In this document: piece after piece, positions 48,735-58,159 of the stretch
Layout of the letters: each line of letters starts with the position of its first letter
How positions within the stretch are numbered: position 1 is the stretch's first letter
From: Bacteroidales bacterium UBA3653
GTDB lineage: Bacteria > Bacteroidota > Bacteroidia > Bacteroidales > Paludibacteraceae
Assembly (NCBI GenBank): GCA_002373505.1
Contig: DFKE01000015.1
Span: 74,602-138,601 of the forward strand
DNA length: 64,000 nucleotides
Direction of reading: 5' to 3'
Notes under the pieces: model-generated
What the model was told of the DNA's origin: nothing
The model's database searches: none
Seen by the model: only the letters and a program-made list of their open reading frames with translations
Position numbers and translations under genes: made by a program

Positions 48735-48804
48735 CACCCGATTTTAAATGCCTATGCAGAGAATCTAAAGAAACAATTGTTTAACCTTTAAAATAAAAAG
48801 TATT

Positions 48805-49080
48805 ATGAACGTAACAATCAATGCCGTAAATTTCGAGATGGCAGAGAAACTCGAACAGTTTATCGAGAAGAAAATGAATCGTTTTGAGCGTCACCTGAAT
48901 GCAGATGACAAAGTGGAGATCCGCATGAACGTAATCAAACCTCAGACCAACGCCAACAAAGAGGTTAAAATCCGCATTGCAGGTCTGTTCGCCGAGAAGA
49001 CCGCTGACAGTTTTGAGGAGGGAATTGACGCTTGCCTTGCCGCGCTGGAAGGACAGTTGGAGAAAAGAAAGAACAGTTGA
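48805..49080 (+). CDS. hpf: Short ribosome hibernation-promoting factor (HPF/RaiA family)
   Basis: This 91-residue protein matches the short HPF/YfiA family: MNVTINAVNFEMAEKLEQFI, then KKMNRFERHL and VEIRMNVIKP, and the C-terminal helix SFEEGIDACLAALEGQLEKRK. It binds the 30S decoding region and stabilises inactive ribosomes in stationary phase. There is no C-terminal dimerisation domain, so it is the short form. It has its own promoter with a ~65-base leader and is followed 45 bp later by a lipoprotein gene, separated by heptamer repeats. Confidence 0.9.
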   Translation: MNVTINAVNFEMAEKLEQFIEKKMNRFERHLNADDKVEIRMNVIKPQTNANKEVKIRIAGLFAEKTADSFEEGIDACLAALEGQLEKRKNS

Positions 49081-49081
49081 T

Positions 49082-49123
49082 AATTGTTAATTGAGAATTG
49101 AGATTTGATAATTGAGAATTATT
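49082..49123. repeat. Heptamer tandem repeat (intergenic)
   Basis: Units AATTGTT, AATTGAG, AATTGAG, ATTTGAT, AATTGAG, AATTATT fill the whole gap between the HPF stop and the next ATG. Confidence 0.75.
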
Positions 49124-49125
49124 TT

Positions 49126-49518
49126 ATGAGAAAAATTCAAGTACTATTGCTGGCATTGGCAGCCGTGACGATGAGTTCGTGCCTGTTCAAGACCGAGGCG
49201 ACCGTTGATGTGTCGGTAAAGAACATGCTCGGTCTACCCGCAGGCGCCGGCGAACTGGTGTATAAGTTCAAAGGTTCGGATGTGAGTGTTAATTACCGTG
49301 AGAATGCGAACAGCAGCGCGGCAACGGATGGCAACGGCGTGGCACGCTTTGAACTCAAATCGCCGGAAGATTTCGTGCCGAGCGGAGTGGGGTATGAGGA
49401 CAGACAGACTTTCGTTTTCTGCACCTACGACAAGAACGGAGACCTGAACGGTCAGACAGCCGTGACTATCAAACCCGGCGAGAAGAAAAGCGTGGAAATC
49501 CGACAGAGTTCGCTCTAA
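49126..49518 (+). CDS. Small lipoprotein with Ig/CNA-B-like domain
   Basis: This encodes 130 residues from the ATG at 49126; an upstream ATG at 49105 lies in heptamer DNA. The signal peptide MRKIQVLLLALAAVTMSSC gives lipidated Cys19. The mature part has the beta-sandwich pattern ATVDVSVKNMLGLPAGAGEL, DGNGVARFELKSPEDF and VTIKPGEKKSVEI, resembling carboxypeptidase-regulatory or CNA-B-like domains. The function is unknown. It precedes a pectinesterase gene by 12 bp and may be co-expressed with it. Confidence 0.75.
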   Translation: MRKIQVLLLALAAVTMSSCLFKTEATVDVSVKNMLGLPAGAGELVYKFKGSDVSVNYRENANSSAATDGNGVARFELKSPEDFVPSGVGYEDRQTFVFCTYDKNGDLNGQTAVTIKPGEKKSVEIRQSSL

Positions 49519-49530
49519 TACCTGAAGTAT

Positions 49531-51093
49531 ATGAAACGGATTTTTTCCTTACTGACAGTGTTTCTGCTGTGGGCGAGTATGCCTGCAGCGGGTGCATTGT
49601 CGGTGGGAGAAGAGCATCCGGAGAGAGAGGAAGCACAGCAGACGGAAGGAGTACTGGCGGGGAGAAATAATCTTTTATGGGATTATACAAACGGGGCTCC
49701 GCAGAACAATCCGGACAGGGGTTTGTCCTATTCGAGCGTAGTGAACGACCAAGAAGGCGTGAAGAACGGTCTGAAAGGAATCAAACTCAACAGTTCGGGT
49801 TGGTGCAGTTTTGAGAAAGCGCCCGTAGCGGGAGTGCTGAAACTGACGTTCGGTCCCCGCAGCGGAATGAATCCTGCCTCTTTGCAAATATCCTTTTATA
49901 CGGGCGGCGAGAGCCGATTGGTACAAGCCGTAGGCGAGACATGCAAAGTAATCGGACTGGAGACGCAGAGTATTCCTCTGACAGCCGATCAGAACATCAT
50001 TTACATCACCCGTCTGCTGAATGTAGAGACGGTACTCCAGAAGATCGAGTTCGTGGAAGGCGAGACGGCAGATCAGCATCCGTGCGAGGAGCCGGAGGAG
50101 ATGTTACATCTCTATTCGGCGGACATGCGCACGGACGGTTTGTCCAAAGAAGCAGCCTATCTGATAGGGGAACTTCAAGAGGCGAACAAGCGGGGCGACA
50201 CCACGATCTATCTGCCCAACGGCGTATATGACTTAGGCGATATGGTGCTGACCTCTATTTCGGCAAACGGTATCTCCATCATCGGCGAGTCGATGGAAGG
50301 TGTGATTATCCGCAACAAACCGGATTATCGTCTGGAGTCCATAGACCGGTCCGCTACGCTACGTATATGCCGCGGGGTGGAAGGGACATTCCTTCAGAAC
50401 CTGACGATAGAGAACGCGTTAGATTACTACAAGGACGATAACGGCAGAGCAGTAGCCTTATGGGACCAAGGGACGAAGACGATATGCAAGAACGTGCGGC
50501 TCATGAGCCACCAAGACACCTATTATGCGGATTGCGAAGGAGGACTGAAGTATTTTGAGCAATGCGAGATATACGGCACGGTGGATTTTATCTGCGGTAA
50601 CGGAAATGTGTATTTCAAGGAATGCTTGCTTCATTGCCTTCCTCGCAGCAAGGACGGTTCTGGAACAGACGCTCTGACGGCATCTGGAGCAGGAAAAGAG
50701 GACAAGGGTTTTGTGTTCGAATCCTGTGTGGTACGAAGCGAATGTCCGGTAGTGAGCCTCGGACGGAGCTGGAAAAACACTCCAAAATGCGTGTTCCTCC
50801 ATACGACGCTGGATTTCTCGGCAGGCGAGTTCCGGCTGGAGGGCAAAGGCATTCAGCGATGGACGGTACAAGGCATGATGGCCCTGCCAGAACAGTTCGG
50901 CGAATACCGGACAACGGACCAAGAGGGCAGGGAACTCTCGCCCGAAACGAACGAAGTGACCTTCGTCCTGGACGGCAAGAGCCGAACGATAAGCACCGTT
51001 CTCTCTGACGACGAAGCCCAACGCTACACCCCCGAGTACGTCCTGGGAGAATGGGCAAATGAAGCAACAAAACAAATCAACCAAATACATTAA
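49531..51093 (+). CDS. Secreted pectinesterase-like protein (CE8)
   Basis: This 520-residue protein has a signal peptide (1-23), an N-terminal beta-sandwich-like domain (~45-175) and a right-handed beta-helix of carbohydrate esterase family 8 at ~205-490. CE8 motifs are present: GRAVAL near 305, QDTYYADC near 328 with the catalytic-type Gln-Asp, GTVDFICGNG near 349 with the second Asp, and LGRSWKN near 409. It would remove methyl esters from pectin. It is followed 13 bp later by a second CE8 protein; the two share the core but differ in their extra domains. It lacks the shared C-terminal module. Confidence 0.88.
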   Translation: MKRIFSLLTVFLLWASMPAAGALSVGEEHPEREEAQQTEGVLAGRNNLLWDYTNGAPQNNPDRGLSYSSVVNDQEGVKNGLKGIKLNSSGWCSFEKAPVAGVLKLTFGPRSGMNPASLQISFYTGGESRLVQAVGETCKVIGLETQSIPLTADQNIIYITRLLNVETVLQKIEFVEGETADQHPCEEPEEMLHLYSADMRTDGLSKEAAYLIGELQEANKRGDTTIYLPNGVYDLGDMVLTSISANGISIIGESMEGVIIRNKPDYRLESIDRSATLRICRGVEGTFLQNLTIENALDYYKDDNGRAVALWDQGTKTICKNVRLMSHQDTYYADCEGGLKYFEQCEIYGTVDFICGNGNVYFKECLLHCLPRSKDGSGTDALTASGAGKEDKGFVFESCVVRSECPVVSLGRSWKNTPKCVFLHTTLDFSAGEFRLEGKGIQRWTVQGMMALPEQFGEYRTTDQEGRELSPETNEVTFVLDGKSRTISTVLSDDEAQRYTPEYVLGEWANEATKQINQIH

Positions 51094-51106
51094 ATTTTTA
51101 ACCATA

Positions 51107-54046
51107 ATGAAAAAGACAATTCTTTTTGCATTAGGCGCCTTATTGAGCCTCAATGCATGGTCGTATGACCAGGTGGCTGCCTCCATCAAATGGACAGACG
51201 GAACGGACAACGCCGTTGTGACCTCGGACGCAGCGGACGGAATCAAGACCAACCAACGCAAAGTAGGTACCGCGCTGACGGAGGGTACGCGTAACAATTT
51301 CGCAGCGAACCCCGGTGAAGCGATGGCAACCTTCAATCCCGCAACCAACAAGCCCGGAACGGATGCAAGTGCTATGATTGAGTACAGCGTGAAGATGAAG
51401 AAAGGCGTTACCTTTACCCTCACGAGTGTGGAGTATGATGCTATCAAGCAAGGTACAGACGGCGCTTCGTATCACTGGTCCTATACTGTGGACGGTGTAG
51501 AGGCGACCCCGGTACAGGTGTCGCAAGATGACCTGTTGCGCGACAACAACACTACCGGTTCTCCGGCTTTACACCACACGCATGAGATCACAGCGACTGC
51601 CGGTCAGACTGTTAGTCTGCGATTCTATGTGTCTGGTTTCAATGCCGGCAAGCTCTTTTGCCTGAGCGATGTACAGATCAACGGCACGATCAACGGCGAA
51701 GAGGAAGTACGTACCTTCACGGATTTCAAGATTGATTTTCGTTCAGAGGAACCGACAGTCGTTTTGCCTGAAGGCGGTGTGCTGCCGAGTAATGTCAGTC
51801 TGTCAGATCTAAATTATCATGGAAACCAACACGGTATCCAAGGCGGTACGATTACGGTTAACGTAGATGGTCCGGTTAAATTTACACTTGGCGGATGTTC
51901 TTGGGGAAATGGTATCGCCATTAGTAAAAATGGCGAGGCTCTGACGACTATTGATAACAAAGTAGGCTGCGACAATAGTGGAGTAGGTAGTGGGTACACC
52001 AAGTTCGTGACATGGACCTATAATGTAGAAGAAGCAGCTACGTTGAACTTCACGGTGAATGGTTATCTACCGTATTTCTTCGCGGAAGCATGCGACTTCG
52101 TGCCGCAGGTAGAGGTGCGTTATTTCGACACCGATGGTAAGACCCTTATCGGCGAGCCGCAGATCATCGACGGCGGTTCAGCGCTTGCGTACGCGTACGG
52201 CGCAGAGGACGTGACGGTAGCAGAAGGGAAAGCCTTCCGCGGGTGGTTTAACGCTGCGGCTCCTACGGCTACAAAAGTGACAGAAGGTACTCCGCTGACG
52301 GAGGATCTGAGTCTTTACGCAAAAGCTACGGAGTATGAGATTGCCGAAGTGGGTAAGATCTTCAACTATGATTTGACCAAGAATTATTTCTATCAGGAGG
52401 ATCACGAGTTATTCTCGGCTACCGGCGGTCAGTTCCATGACGCAACACACGGTTGGGACTTCAAGAACGGCAGCACGCTGAGTATCGAAGTGGCAGGCAA
52501 CGCGCTGCTTTCCGTAGGTGTTTGCAAATATTCGAACACCGGCATTACAGAGGTTAAAGACGCTAATGACAGCATCATAGGCCAACTGGAGGTAGAGAAA
52601 GACGTTACCGCGGACGGTTCGGAGCAGACTATCCGTTACACCGGTGAAGCAACTGTGTTGACGTTCTATTTCACAACGACGACCTATATCCACTCCATCA
52701 AGGTCTATAACGTAGAGACCATCCCGACGAAGAATGAGTTAGGATATTTCGAAGTGGCAGCAGGCGATGCAGCCGGCTTCCTCTTGGCGCTGACTTCCGC
52801 TGAAGAGGGCGATAAGATCTTCCTGCCGAATGGTACGTATGATCTTGGCGATGCCGTACTGACTCCGATCAGCAAGAATAACATCTCTATCATCGGTCAG
52901 TCTATGGAAAACACAATCATCAAGAACGCTCCGGATTTCCATAACGAAGGTATCAGTACTACCGCCACGTTCCTTATCACGGCTACCAATACGTATTTCC
53001 AGGATTTGACGATTCAAAATGCTATGGATTATTTCGGTGCTATCAGAGCCGGTCTCGCAGGAGGACGTGCTGTGTGCTTGCAGGATAAGGGTACAAAAAC
53101 GATCTGCAAGAATGTCAAACTGCTGAGTAATCAGGATACGTATTATAGCAACAAGGTCGGTGCCGTCAAGTATTTCGAGGATTGCGAAATCCACGGAACG
53201 GTGGATTTTATCTGCGGTGACGGTAGCGTTTATTTCTATGGCACGGAGTTGGTTTGCGAGCAACGTCACCCGGATGGCGGCGGCGCAGATGCAGTTACTG
53301 CCAGCAATGCGGACGCAAGTGACAAGGGTTATGTCTTCGAGCATTGTACCATTAAGTATGCAGAGGGCATTGAGGGTACGAAGCCTATTGCAAGTCTCGG
53401 CCGTAGTTGGAACAACGCTCCGAAGACTGTCTTCCTCAATACCTTCCTGGATGACAGCAACGGCGAGTTGGTCATGTCCAAAGACGCTGACAAGCAGAAA
53501 GACAAAGTGGCTCGTTGGACTCTTGGCGCCATGAACGCGCTGCCGGAGTTCTTCGGCGAGTACAACTCGGTGGATAAAGACGGCAATGTTGTTTCTCCGG
53601 CTTCCAACAACGTGACTTTCGTGCTCAATAGCGAGGAGAAGCAGATGGAGACCATCCTCACGGCAGAGCAGGCAGCTGCCTACACGATGGAATACACCCT
53701 CGGCGCGTGGGCGGAGACCGCGAAGAATGATGCAGAGCAGGCTGTTTGCGATATGGAGAATATCGAGGATGGCGCCATCTATCTGGTTGAGGCTCTGAAT
53801 GGCAATGCCGAACTGATGACGGGTGCACAACTGAAAGAAGAAGTATTCCCGGAGGATGCAGACATAACTGTTCGCAAAGCGAATGCCCGCGGTGGCTTCG
53901 GTTACAAAGCCGGAGAAGAGCCGAAGGATCAGGCTATCGACAACACCGATGCCTGCGACTGCAAGATAGAGAAAGTCGTTCGCAACGGACAAGTGATCAT
54001 CATCCGTGACGGACGTGAATTCAATGTACTGGGTGCAGAATTATAA
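51107..54046 (+). CDS. Multidomain secreted pectinesterase (CE8) with sorting-like tail
   Basis: This encodes 979 residues from the ATG at 51107 (MKKTILFALGALLSLNAWS signal peptide); an upstream ATG at 51059 is inside the preceding gene. Residues ~20-330 contain two beta-sandwich domains and an InlB-like repeat (AFRGWFNAAAP near 375). A further beta-sandwich (~420-530) may bind glycan. The CE8 beta-helix (~545-860) has GGRAVCL, SNQDTYYSN, GTVDFICGDG and LGRSWNN. The tail VRNGQVIIIRDGREFNVLG is the shared C-terminal module. Probably surface-displayed for pectin de-esterification. It starts 13 bp after the first pectinesterase. Confidence 0.88.
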   Translation: MKKTILFALGALLSLNAWSYDQVAASIKWTDGTDNAVVTSDAADGIKTNQRKVGTALTEGTRNNFAANPGEAMATFNPATNKPGTDASAMIEYSVKMKKGVTFTLTSVEYDAIKQGTDGASYHWSYTVDGVEATPVQVSQDDLLRDNNTTGSPALHHTHEITATAGQTVSLRFYVSGFNAGKLFCLSDVQINGTINGEEEVRTFTDFKIDFRSEEPTVVLPEGGVLPSNVSLSDLNYHGNQHGIQGGTITVNVDGPVKFTLGGCSWGNGIAISKNGEALTTIDNKVGCDNSGVGSGYTKFVTWTYNVEEAATLNFTVNGYLPYFFAEACDFVPQVEVRYFDTDGKTLIGEPQIIDGGSALAYAYGAEDVTVAEGKAFRGWFNAAAPTATKVTEGTPLTEDLSLYAKATEYEIAEVGKIFNYDLTKNYFYQEDHELFSATGGQFHDATHGWDFKNGSTLSIEVAGNALLSVGVCKYSNTGITEVKDANDSIIGQLEVEKDVTADGSEQTIRYTGEATVLTFYFTTTTYIHSIKVYNVETIPTKNELGYFEVAAGDAAGFLLALTSAEEGDKIFLPNGTYDLGDAVLTPISKNNISIIGQSMENTIIKNAPDFHNEGISTTATFLITATNTYFQDLTIQNAMDYFGAIRAGLAGGRAVCLQDKGTKTICKNVKLLSNQDTYYSNKVGAVKYFEDCEIHGTVDFICGDGSVYFYGTELVCEQRHPDGGGADAVTASNADASDKGYVFEHCTIKYAEGIEGTKPIASLGRSWNNAPKTVFLNTFLDDSNGELVMSKDADKQKDKVARWTLGAMNALPEFFGEYNSVDKDGNVVSPASNNVTFVLNSEEKQMETILTAEQAAAYTMEYTLGAWAETAKNDAEQAVCDMENIEDGAIYLVEALNGNAELMTGAQLKEEVFPEDADITVRKANARGGFGYKAGEEPKDQAIDNTDACDCKIEKVVRNGQVIIIRDGREFNVLGAEL

Positions 54047-54063
54047 GGGTTGAATTATAAATA

Positions 54064-55728
54064 ATGAATTGGTTTAGTAGTTTATTTTTTGGTACAGGCA
54101 TAGCACATTCTATTTTTGTGCTGGCATTGGCGATCGCCGTGGGTATTTTCTTGGGCGCGAAACTCAAGTTCAAGGGAATCACCCTCGGCATCACCTGGAT
54201 TCTGTTCTGCGCGATCGCGTGCAGCCATTTCGGCATGACGCTTGATCCGCTGGTGGAATCGTTTGCAAAAGACCTGGGTCTCATCCTGTTTGTCTATTCG
54301 ATAGGCTTACAGGTGGGACCGGGTTTCTTTTCGTCGTTCGGCAAAGGCGGTCTGCGCCTTAATATGCTGGCGGCAAGTATAGTGGTATTAAGCTGTGTTA
54401 CGGCGTACGTCATTCATCGTCTGAGCGGTACGGACATCGCTACGATGACCGGTGTGCTCTTTGGAGCAGTGACGAACACGCCGGGTCTGGGTGCAGCCCA
54501 GCAGACATTCCAGGACCTGACCGGAATGTCAAATCCCGATATCGCGTCCGGCTATGCGATGGCATACCCTCTGGGTGTAGTGGGAATCCTGTTCTCCATG
54601 CTTGTTATCCGCTGGGTGTTCCGCATCAAGATGGACAAAGAGGAAGAGCAGGTGAAAGCGGAGAAAGGCGAGGTTCAGCAAGTGGAGCATTATGACATGA
54701 AACTGACGAACCCGCAGATCGACGGTCTGCATGTGCGCGACTTAAGTCTGCTGACCCATGTGACGATAGTGGTCAGCCGCGTGCTGGACAAGGACGGCAA
54801 TGAGTTCATGCCCGATGCGGAGACATTGCTGCATGTAGGCGACCGAGTGCGGCTTGTGACCGACAAGAAGAACGAGCGCACGGTGCTGCTGCTCGGCGAA
54901 CTGACCAATATCAAATGGGAGGAACAGGAGAAGAATATTCACTTGGTGAGCCAGCATATCGTGGTCACCAAGGACAAGATAAACGGCAAACAGATATGCG
55001 ATCTAAAGGTACGCGATGCCTTCCACATCACAATCACGCGTGTCCGCCGCGCCGGTATTGAACTGCTGGCAACGCCGGATCTGCGGCTCCAGTTGGGCGA
55101 CCGTCTGACCGTAGTAGGCGAGAAAGAGGCTGTGGACAAGATAGCCAAAGCGTTCGGCAACTCCACCAAGAAACTGGATGCACCGAACTTGGCATCCTTG
55201 TTCTTCGGAATCATTTTAGGTGTGGCATTAGGATCTATTCCATTCGCGCTTCCGGGACTGTCGCAACCGTTCAAATTAGGTATTGCTGGCGGTTCGCTGA
55301 TTATTGCAATCCTCATGGGCGCGTTCGGTACCAAATGGCATCTGGTGACCTATACAACCACATCGGCGAACCTCATGATCCGAGAGATAGGCATTTCGCT
55401 CTTCCTTGCGTCGGTCGGTTTCGGCGCAGGCAAGAGTTTTATCCCGACCCTCATCGGCGGCGGTTATGTATGGATCGGTTACGGCGTGCTCATCACGTTG
55501 CTGCCTCTGCTATTGATAGGTATCGTAGGACGCAAATGGATGAAGTTGGACTATTTCACGCTCATGGGACTTATCGCAGGCTCGACGACCGACCCTCCGG
55601 CACTGGCGTACGCTACGTCCCAGAGTTCGGCGAATGACCGCGCAGCGGTAGCGTACTCAACGGTATATCCGCTGACGATGTTCCTACGCGTACTGACCGG
55701 ACAACTAATGATTCTCTTATTTTTATGA
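54064..55728 (+). CDS. AspT/YidE-type transporter with two RCK_C domains
   Basis: This 554-residue inner-membrane protein consists of two inverted membrane halves of about five to six helices each (~10-180 and ~375-554) with motifs GLQVGPGFFSS and GFGAGKSFIPTL, and GAVTNTPGLGAAQQ and GSTTDPPALAYA. Between them are two TrkA-C/RCK_C domains (~215-300 and ~300-370; VRDLSLLTHVTIVVSRVLDK, VRDAFHITITRVRRAG). The family (TC 2.A.81) includes aspartate:alanine exchangers; the substrate here is unknown. It follows the pectinesterase gene after 17 bp. Confidence 0.88.
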   Translation: MNWFSSLFFGTGIAHSIFVLALAIAVGIFLGAKLKFKGITLGITWILFCAIACSHFGMTLDPLVESFAKDLGLILFVYSIGLQVGPGFFSSFGKGGLRLNMLAASIVVLSCVTAYVIHRLSGTDIATMTGVLFGAVTNTPGLGAAQQTFQDLTGMSNPDIASGYAMAYPLGVVGILFSMLVIRWVFRIKMDKEEEQVKAEKGEVQQVEHYDMKLTNPQIDGLHVRDLSLLTHVTIVVSRVLDKDGNEFMPDAETLLHVGDRVRLVTDKKNERTVLLLGELTNIKWEEQEKNIHLVSQHIVVTKDKINGKQICDLKVRDAFHITITRVRRAGIELLATPDLRLQLGDRLTVVGEKEAVDKIAKAFGNSTKKLDAPNLASLFFGIILGVALGSIPFALPGLSQPFKLGIAGGSLIIAILMGAFGTKWHLVTYTTTSANLMIREIGISLFLASVGFGAGKSFIPTLIGGGYVWIGYGVLITLLPLLLIGIVGRKWMKLDYFTLMGLIAGSTTDPPALAYATSQSSANDRAAVAYSTVYPLTMFLRVLTGQLMILLFL

Positions 55729-55748
55729 CGTAATCCCGTAATTACGTA

Positions 55749-57116
55749 ATGACGAGTGTGAACAAAGAGATATTGCGGCTGGCTGTTCCCAGTATTCTGG
55801 CGAATATTACAATCCCTCTCGTGGGTATTGTGGATACCGCTATTGTGGGACACCTGAGCGATGCGACCGCTATCGGCGGTATCGCAATCGGTACAATGCT
55901 CTTTGATCTGCTTTATTGGAATTTCGGCTTCCTGAGGGTAGGGACCTCCGGCCTTACGGCGCAGGCGTTTGGAAAGGCGAATGCCGGGAGCCGAGAGACG
56001 AAAACAGGGCGGGTTCCCGACGAATGCAGGAAGATACTGACCCAGAGTCTGACCATAGCGCTAACGGCGGCTCTGGCGATCTGGGCGATACAGTGGCTTT
56101 TTGTCACGGCGGTTCTGGCTGTAGTGCCTTGTTCCGAAGAAGTGGCTTCCGTAGCACGGGAGTATTTCTATGTCCGCATATGGGCGGCTCCCGCCACACT
56201 CTCCCTCTTTACCTGCAAAGGCTGGTTCATCGGCATGCAGGACACGAAAAGCCCAATGGCGGTAGATATACTGGTAAACGTAGTGAATATGATAGCCAGT
56301 TATTGCCTTGCCGTCTATACTCCGCTGGGAGTCATCGGCGTAGCATGGGGCACCCTAATTGCACAATACAGCGGTCTGGTTCTGGCAAGCGGGATTTTAC
56401 TAACCCGGTATTTCAACATATCGGTATTTTGTGACTTCGACAGCTGGCGTGCTGCCATGAAATGGCGGGAAATACGGCGTATGATGGCACTGAACGGCAA
56501 TTTGTTAATCCGTTCGTTATGCTTTATGGTAGTGTATGTAGGATATACCTCCCTGGCAAGTCGTTATGGCGACACGGAACTGGCGGTTAGCAGTATCCTG
56601 ATGAAACTATTCATGTTCTTCTCCTTCTTCGTGGACGGCTTTGCCTATGCCGGCGAGGCACTGGTGGGGAAAGAGTGGGGGAAGAGCCTCTCCCCGGCCT
56701 CTTCCCCAAGAGAGGGAGAGAAGTTAAACGCCGTAGTGCGTGCGCTCTTCTTATGGGCTTTGGCAGTAGGAGCGGTCTTTACCGCAATATACGGTTTCTT
56801 CGGGAAAGGGTCTATCGCTCTTCTGACGAATGATACAGAGGTGCTGAATGCCTCTGCCAAATACATCGGATGGCTCATAGCTATGCCTATTATCAGCACG
56901 CTTGCTTTTATGTGGGACGGTGTGTATGTAGGAGCTACCGCCGGCAAACAGATCCGCAACTCCATGATCTGGGCCGCTATCGGTTTTGTGGCAGGTTACG
57001 CAGCTACGTACCGCTTCGTAGGTCCGCAGGCATTATATATCGGCTATTTCGCGCACCTCGTCGCGCGCGCTATGTATCTGACGATAGAATGGGGGAAGGT
57101 GAAAGGTGAAAAGTGA
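55749..57116 (+). CDS. MATE family efflux protein (DinF-like)
   Basis: This 455-residue protein has twelve predicted membrane segments in two bundles. The start VNKEILRLAVPSILANITIP and WNFGFLRVGTSGLTAQAFG are typical of the DinF branch of MATE transporters, which expel cationic drugs or metabolites by Na+ or H+ exchange. A loop near residues 310-325 (GKSLSPASSPREGEKLN) is encoded by a palindromic repeat element in frame (56678-56723). The last codons (KVKGEK) are encoded by a heptamer repeat. It is followed after 4 bp by an efflux adaptor. The upstream gap holds an octamer-like GTAAT repeat. Confidence 0.9.
   Translation: MTSVNKEILRLAVPSILANITIPLVGIVDTAIVGHLSDATAIGGIAIGTMLFDLLYWNFGFLRVGTSGLTAQAFGKANAGSRETKTGRVPDECRKILTQSLTIALTAALAIWAIQWLFVTAVLAVVPCSEEVASVAREYFYVRIWAAPATLSLFTCKGWFIGMQDTKSPMAVDILVNVVNMIASYCLAVYTPLGVIGVAWGTLIAQYSGLVLASGILLTRYFNISVFCDFDSWRAAMKWREIRRMMALNGNLLIRSLCFMVVYVGYTSLASRYGDTELAVSSILMKLFMFFSFFVDGFAYAGEALVGKEWGKSLSPASSPREGEKLNAVVRALFLWALAVGAVFTAIYGFFGKGSIALLTNDTEVLNASAKYIGWLIAMPIISTLAFMWDGVYVGATAGKQIRNSMIWAAIGFVAGYAATYRFVGPQALYIGYFAHLVARAMYLTIEWGKVKGEK
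56678..56723. repeat. Palindromic element inserted in the MATE ORF (copy 5)
   Basis: GCCTCTCCCCGGCCTCTTCC followed by CCAAGAGAGGGAGAG encodes the loop SLSPASSPREGEK. It is a diverged member of the CCCTCCC palindrome family. Confidence 0.6.
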
Positions 57117-57121
57117 AAGGA
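57094..57121. repeat. Heptamer tandem repeat at the MATE-MFP junction
   Basis: Units GGAAGGT, GAAAGGT, GAAAAGT, GAAAGGA. It encodes the last MATE residues and carries up to the adaptor ATG at 57121. Confidence 0.75.
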
Positions 57122-58143
57122 TGAAAAAGTATTATTTAATAGCAGCAATCGGTCTTGTTTTGCTTGGTTGCATCCGGCATAAAGAGGCGCAAGAAGAAGC
57201 CCAGCCGATGAAGGTAAAGACAACGGTGATCGAGCCTAAGGAGGCTTCGTCCTTCTCCCGCTATGTAGGTTCTATAGAACCTGCGCGCGAGACTCCGCTC
57301 AGTTTGCAGAGCGCAGGACGGGTTATCGCCATCGAAGTGAAGAACGGTGAGCGCGTGAAGGCAGGGCAGAAGATATTAGCGATCGACAACACGCAGGCAG
57401 TCAATGCTTTTCGGTCTGCAGAGGCTTCGCTCAAGCATGCCCAGGACGGCTATGACCGCGTGAGCAAGGTGCATGCCAAGGGGGTTGTCTCGGACCAGAA
57501 GATGGTAGAGATAGAAAGCCAGTTGACGCAGGCTAAATCGCTCTATGCCGCCGCCAAACAGCAGTTGAACGAATGTACGCTCGTTGCTCCGTGCGAAGGA
57601 ATAGTGAGCGGTTTGGACGTGCAACGCGGCCAGACAATCATTCCCGGCACCAAGCTATGCACGCTGCTTGATGTGTCCGGTTTCTCCGTTCGTTTCTCCG
57701 TGCCTGAGGCAGAGGTCAAGAATCTATCCGCAACAGGCGAAGTGGAATGCAGTGCAGCGGATACCGTACTTCCGATCACCATCACCGAGCGTAACATGAC
57801 CGCCAATGCCCTGACGCACACTTACGATGTCACCGCCCGTATCCAAGGGGGTGCCGGGGTTCTGATGAGTGGAATGGTAGGGATCGTGAGCGTAGAGTCG
57901 AAGGCAGAAAACCAAACGCCCAAGGCAGCGATAGTGATTCCTGCCAAATGCGTGCTGCTTAAACCGGAAGGTCCTACCGTGTGGGTGGTAGAGAACGGCG
58001 AGGCAGTGCGGCGTTCCATCGTAAGCGGAGGCTATCAAGCCGACGGCGTGCAGATAAGTGAAGGACTACAACCGGGAGACACATTGATCACAGAGGGTTA
58101 CCAGAAACTATACACGGGGTGCAAGGTGGTCTGTAGTTTGTAA
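57121..58143 (+). CDS. RND efflux adaptor lipoprotein (MFP/HlyD family)
   Basis: This encodes 340 residues from the ATG at 57121 (MKKYYLIAAIGLVLLGC, lipidated Cys17); a GTG-type start at 57106 lies inside heptamer DNA. Lipoyl half-motifs are AGRVIAIEVKNGERVKAGQK and LVAPCEGIVSGLDVQRGQ. A helical hairpin (~95-150) and beta-barrel domain follow. It would connect the RND pump encoded next to an outer-membrane channel. No channel gene accompanies it; the outer membrane factor fused to the other pump at 38 kb could serve, which is inference. Confidence 0.9.
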   Translation: MKKYYLIAAIGLVLLGCIRHKEAQEEAQPMKVKTTVIEPKEASSFSRYVGSIEPARETPLSLQSAGRVIAIEVKNGERVKAGQKILAIDNTQAVNAFRSAEASLKHAQDGYDRVSKVHAKGVVSDQKMVEIESQLTQAKSLYAAAKQQLNECTLVAPCEGIVSGLDVQRGQTIIPGTKLCTLLDVSGFSVRFSVPEAEVKNLSATGEVECSAADTVLPITITERNMTANALTHTYDVTARIQGGAGVLMSGMVGIVSVESKAENQTPKAAIVIPAKCVLLKPEGPTVWVVENGEAVRRSIVSGGYQADGVQISEGLQPGDTLITEGYQKLYTGCKVVCSL

Positions 58144-58159
58144 TTTGTAATTTGAGGGT
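58132..58159. repeat. Heptamer tandem repeat at the MFP-RND junction
   Basis: Units TGTAGTT, TGTAATT, TGTAATT, TGAGGGT. It covers the adaptor stop and runs up to the non-ATG start of the RND gene. Confidence 0.7.

Larger units (their letters stand above)
48233..48804. other. Gene-free region with promoters and a tandem repeat
   Basis: No gene is supported; a 109-residue plus-strand frame at 48370-48699 is mostly tandem repeat and has no protein character. The region holds the minus-strand promoter of the hemolysin III gene (48260-48290), a GTACGA-rich tandem repeat (48535-48650) and the plus-strand promoter of the HPF gene (48704-48734). Confidence 0.65.
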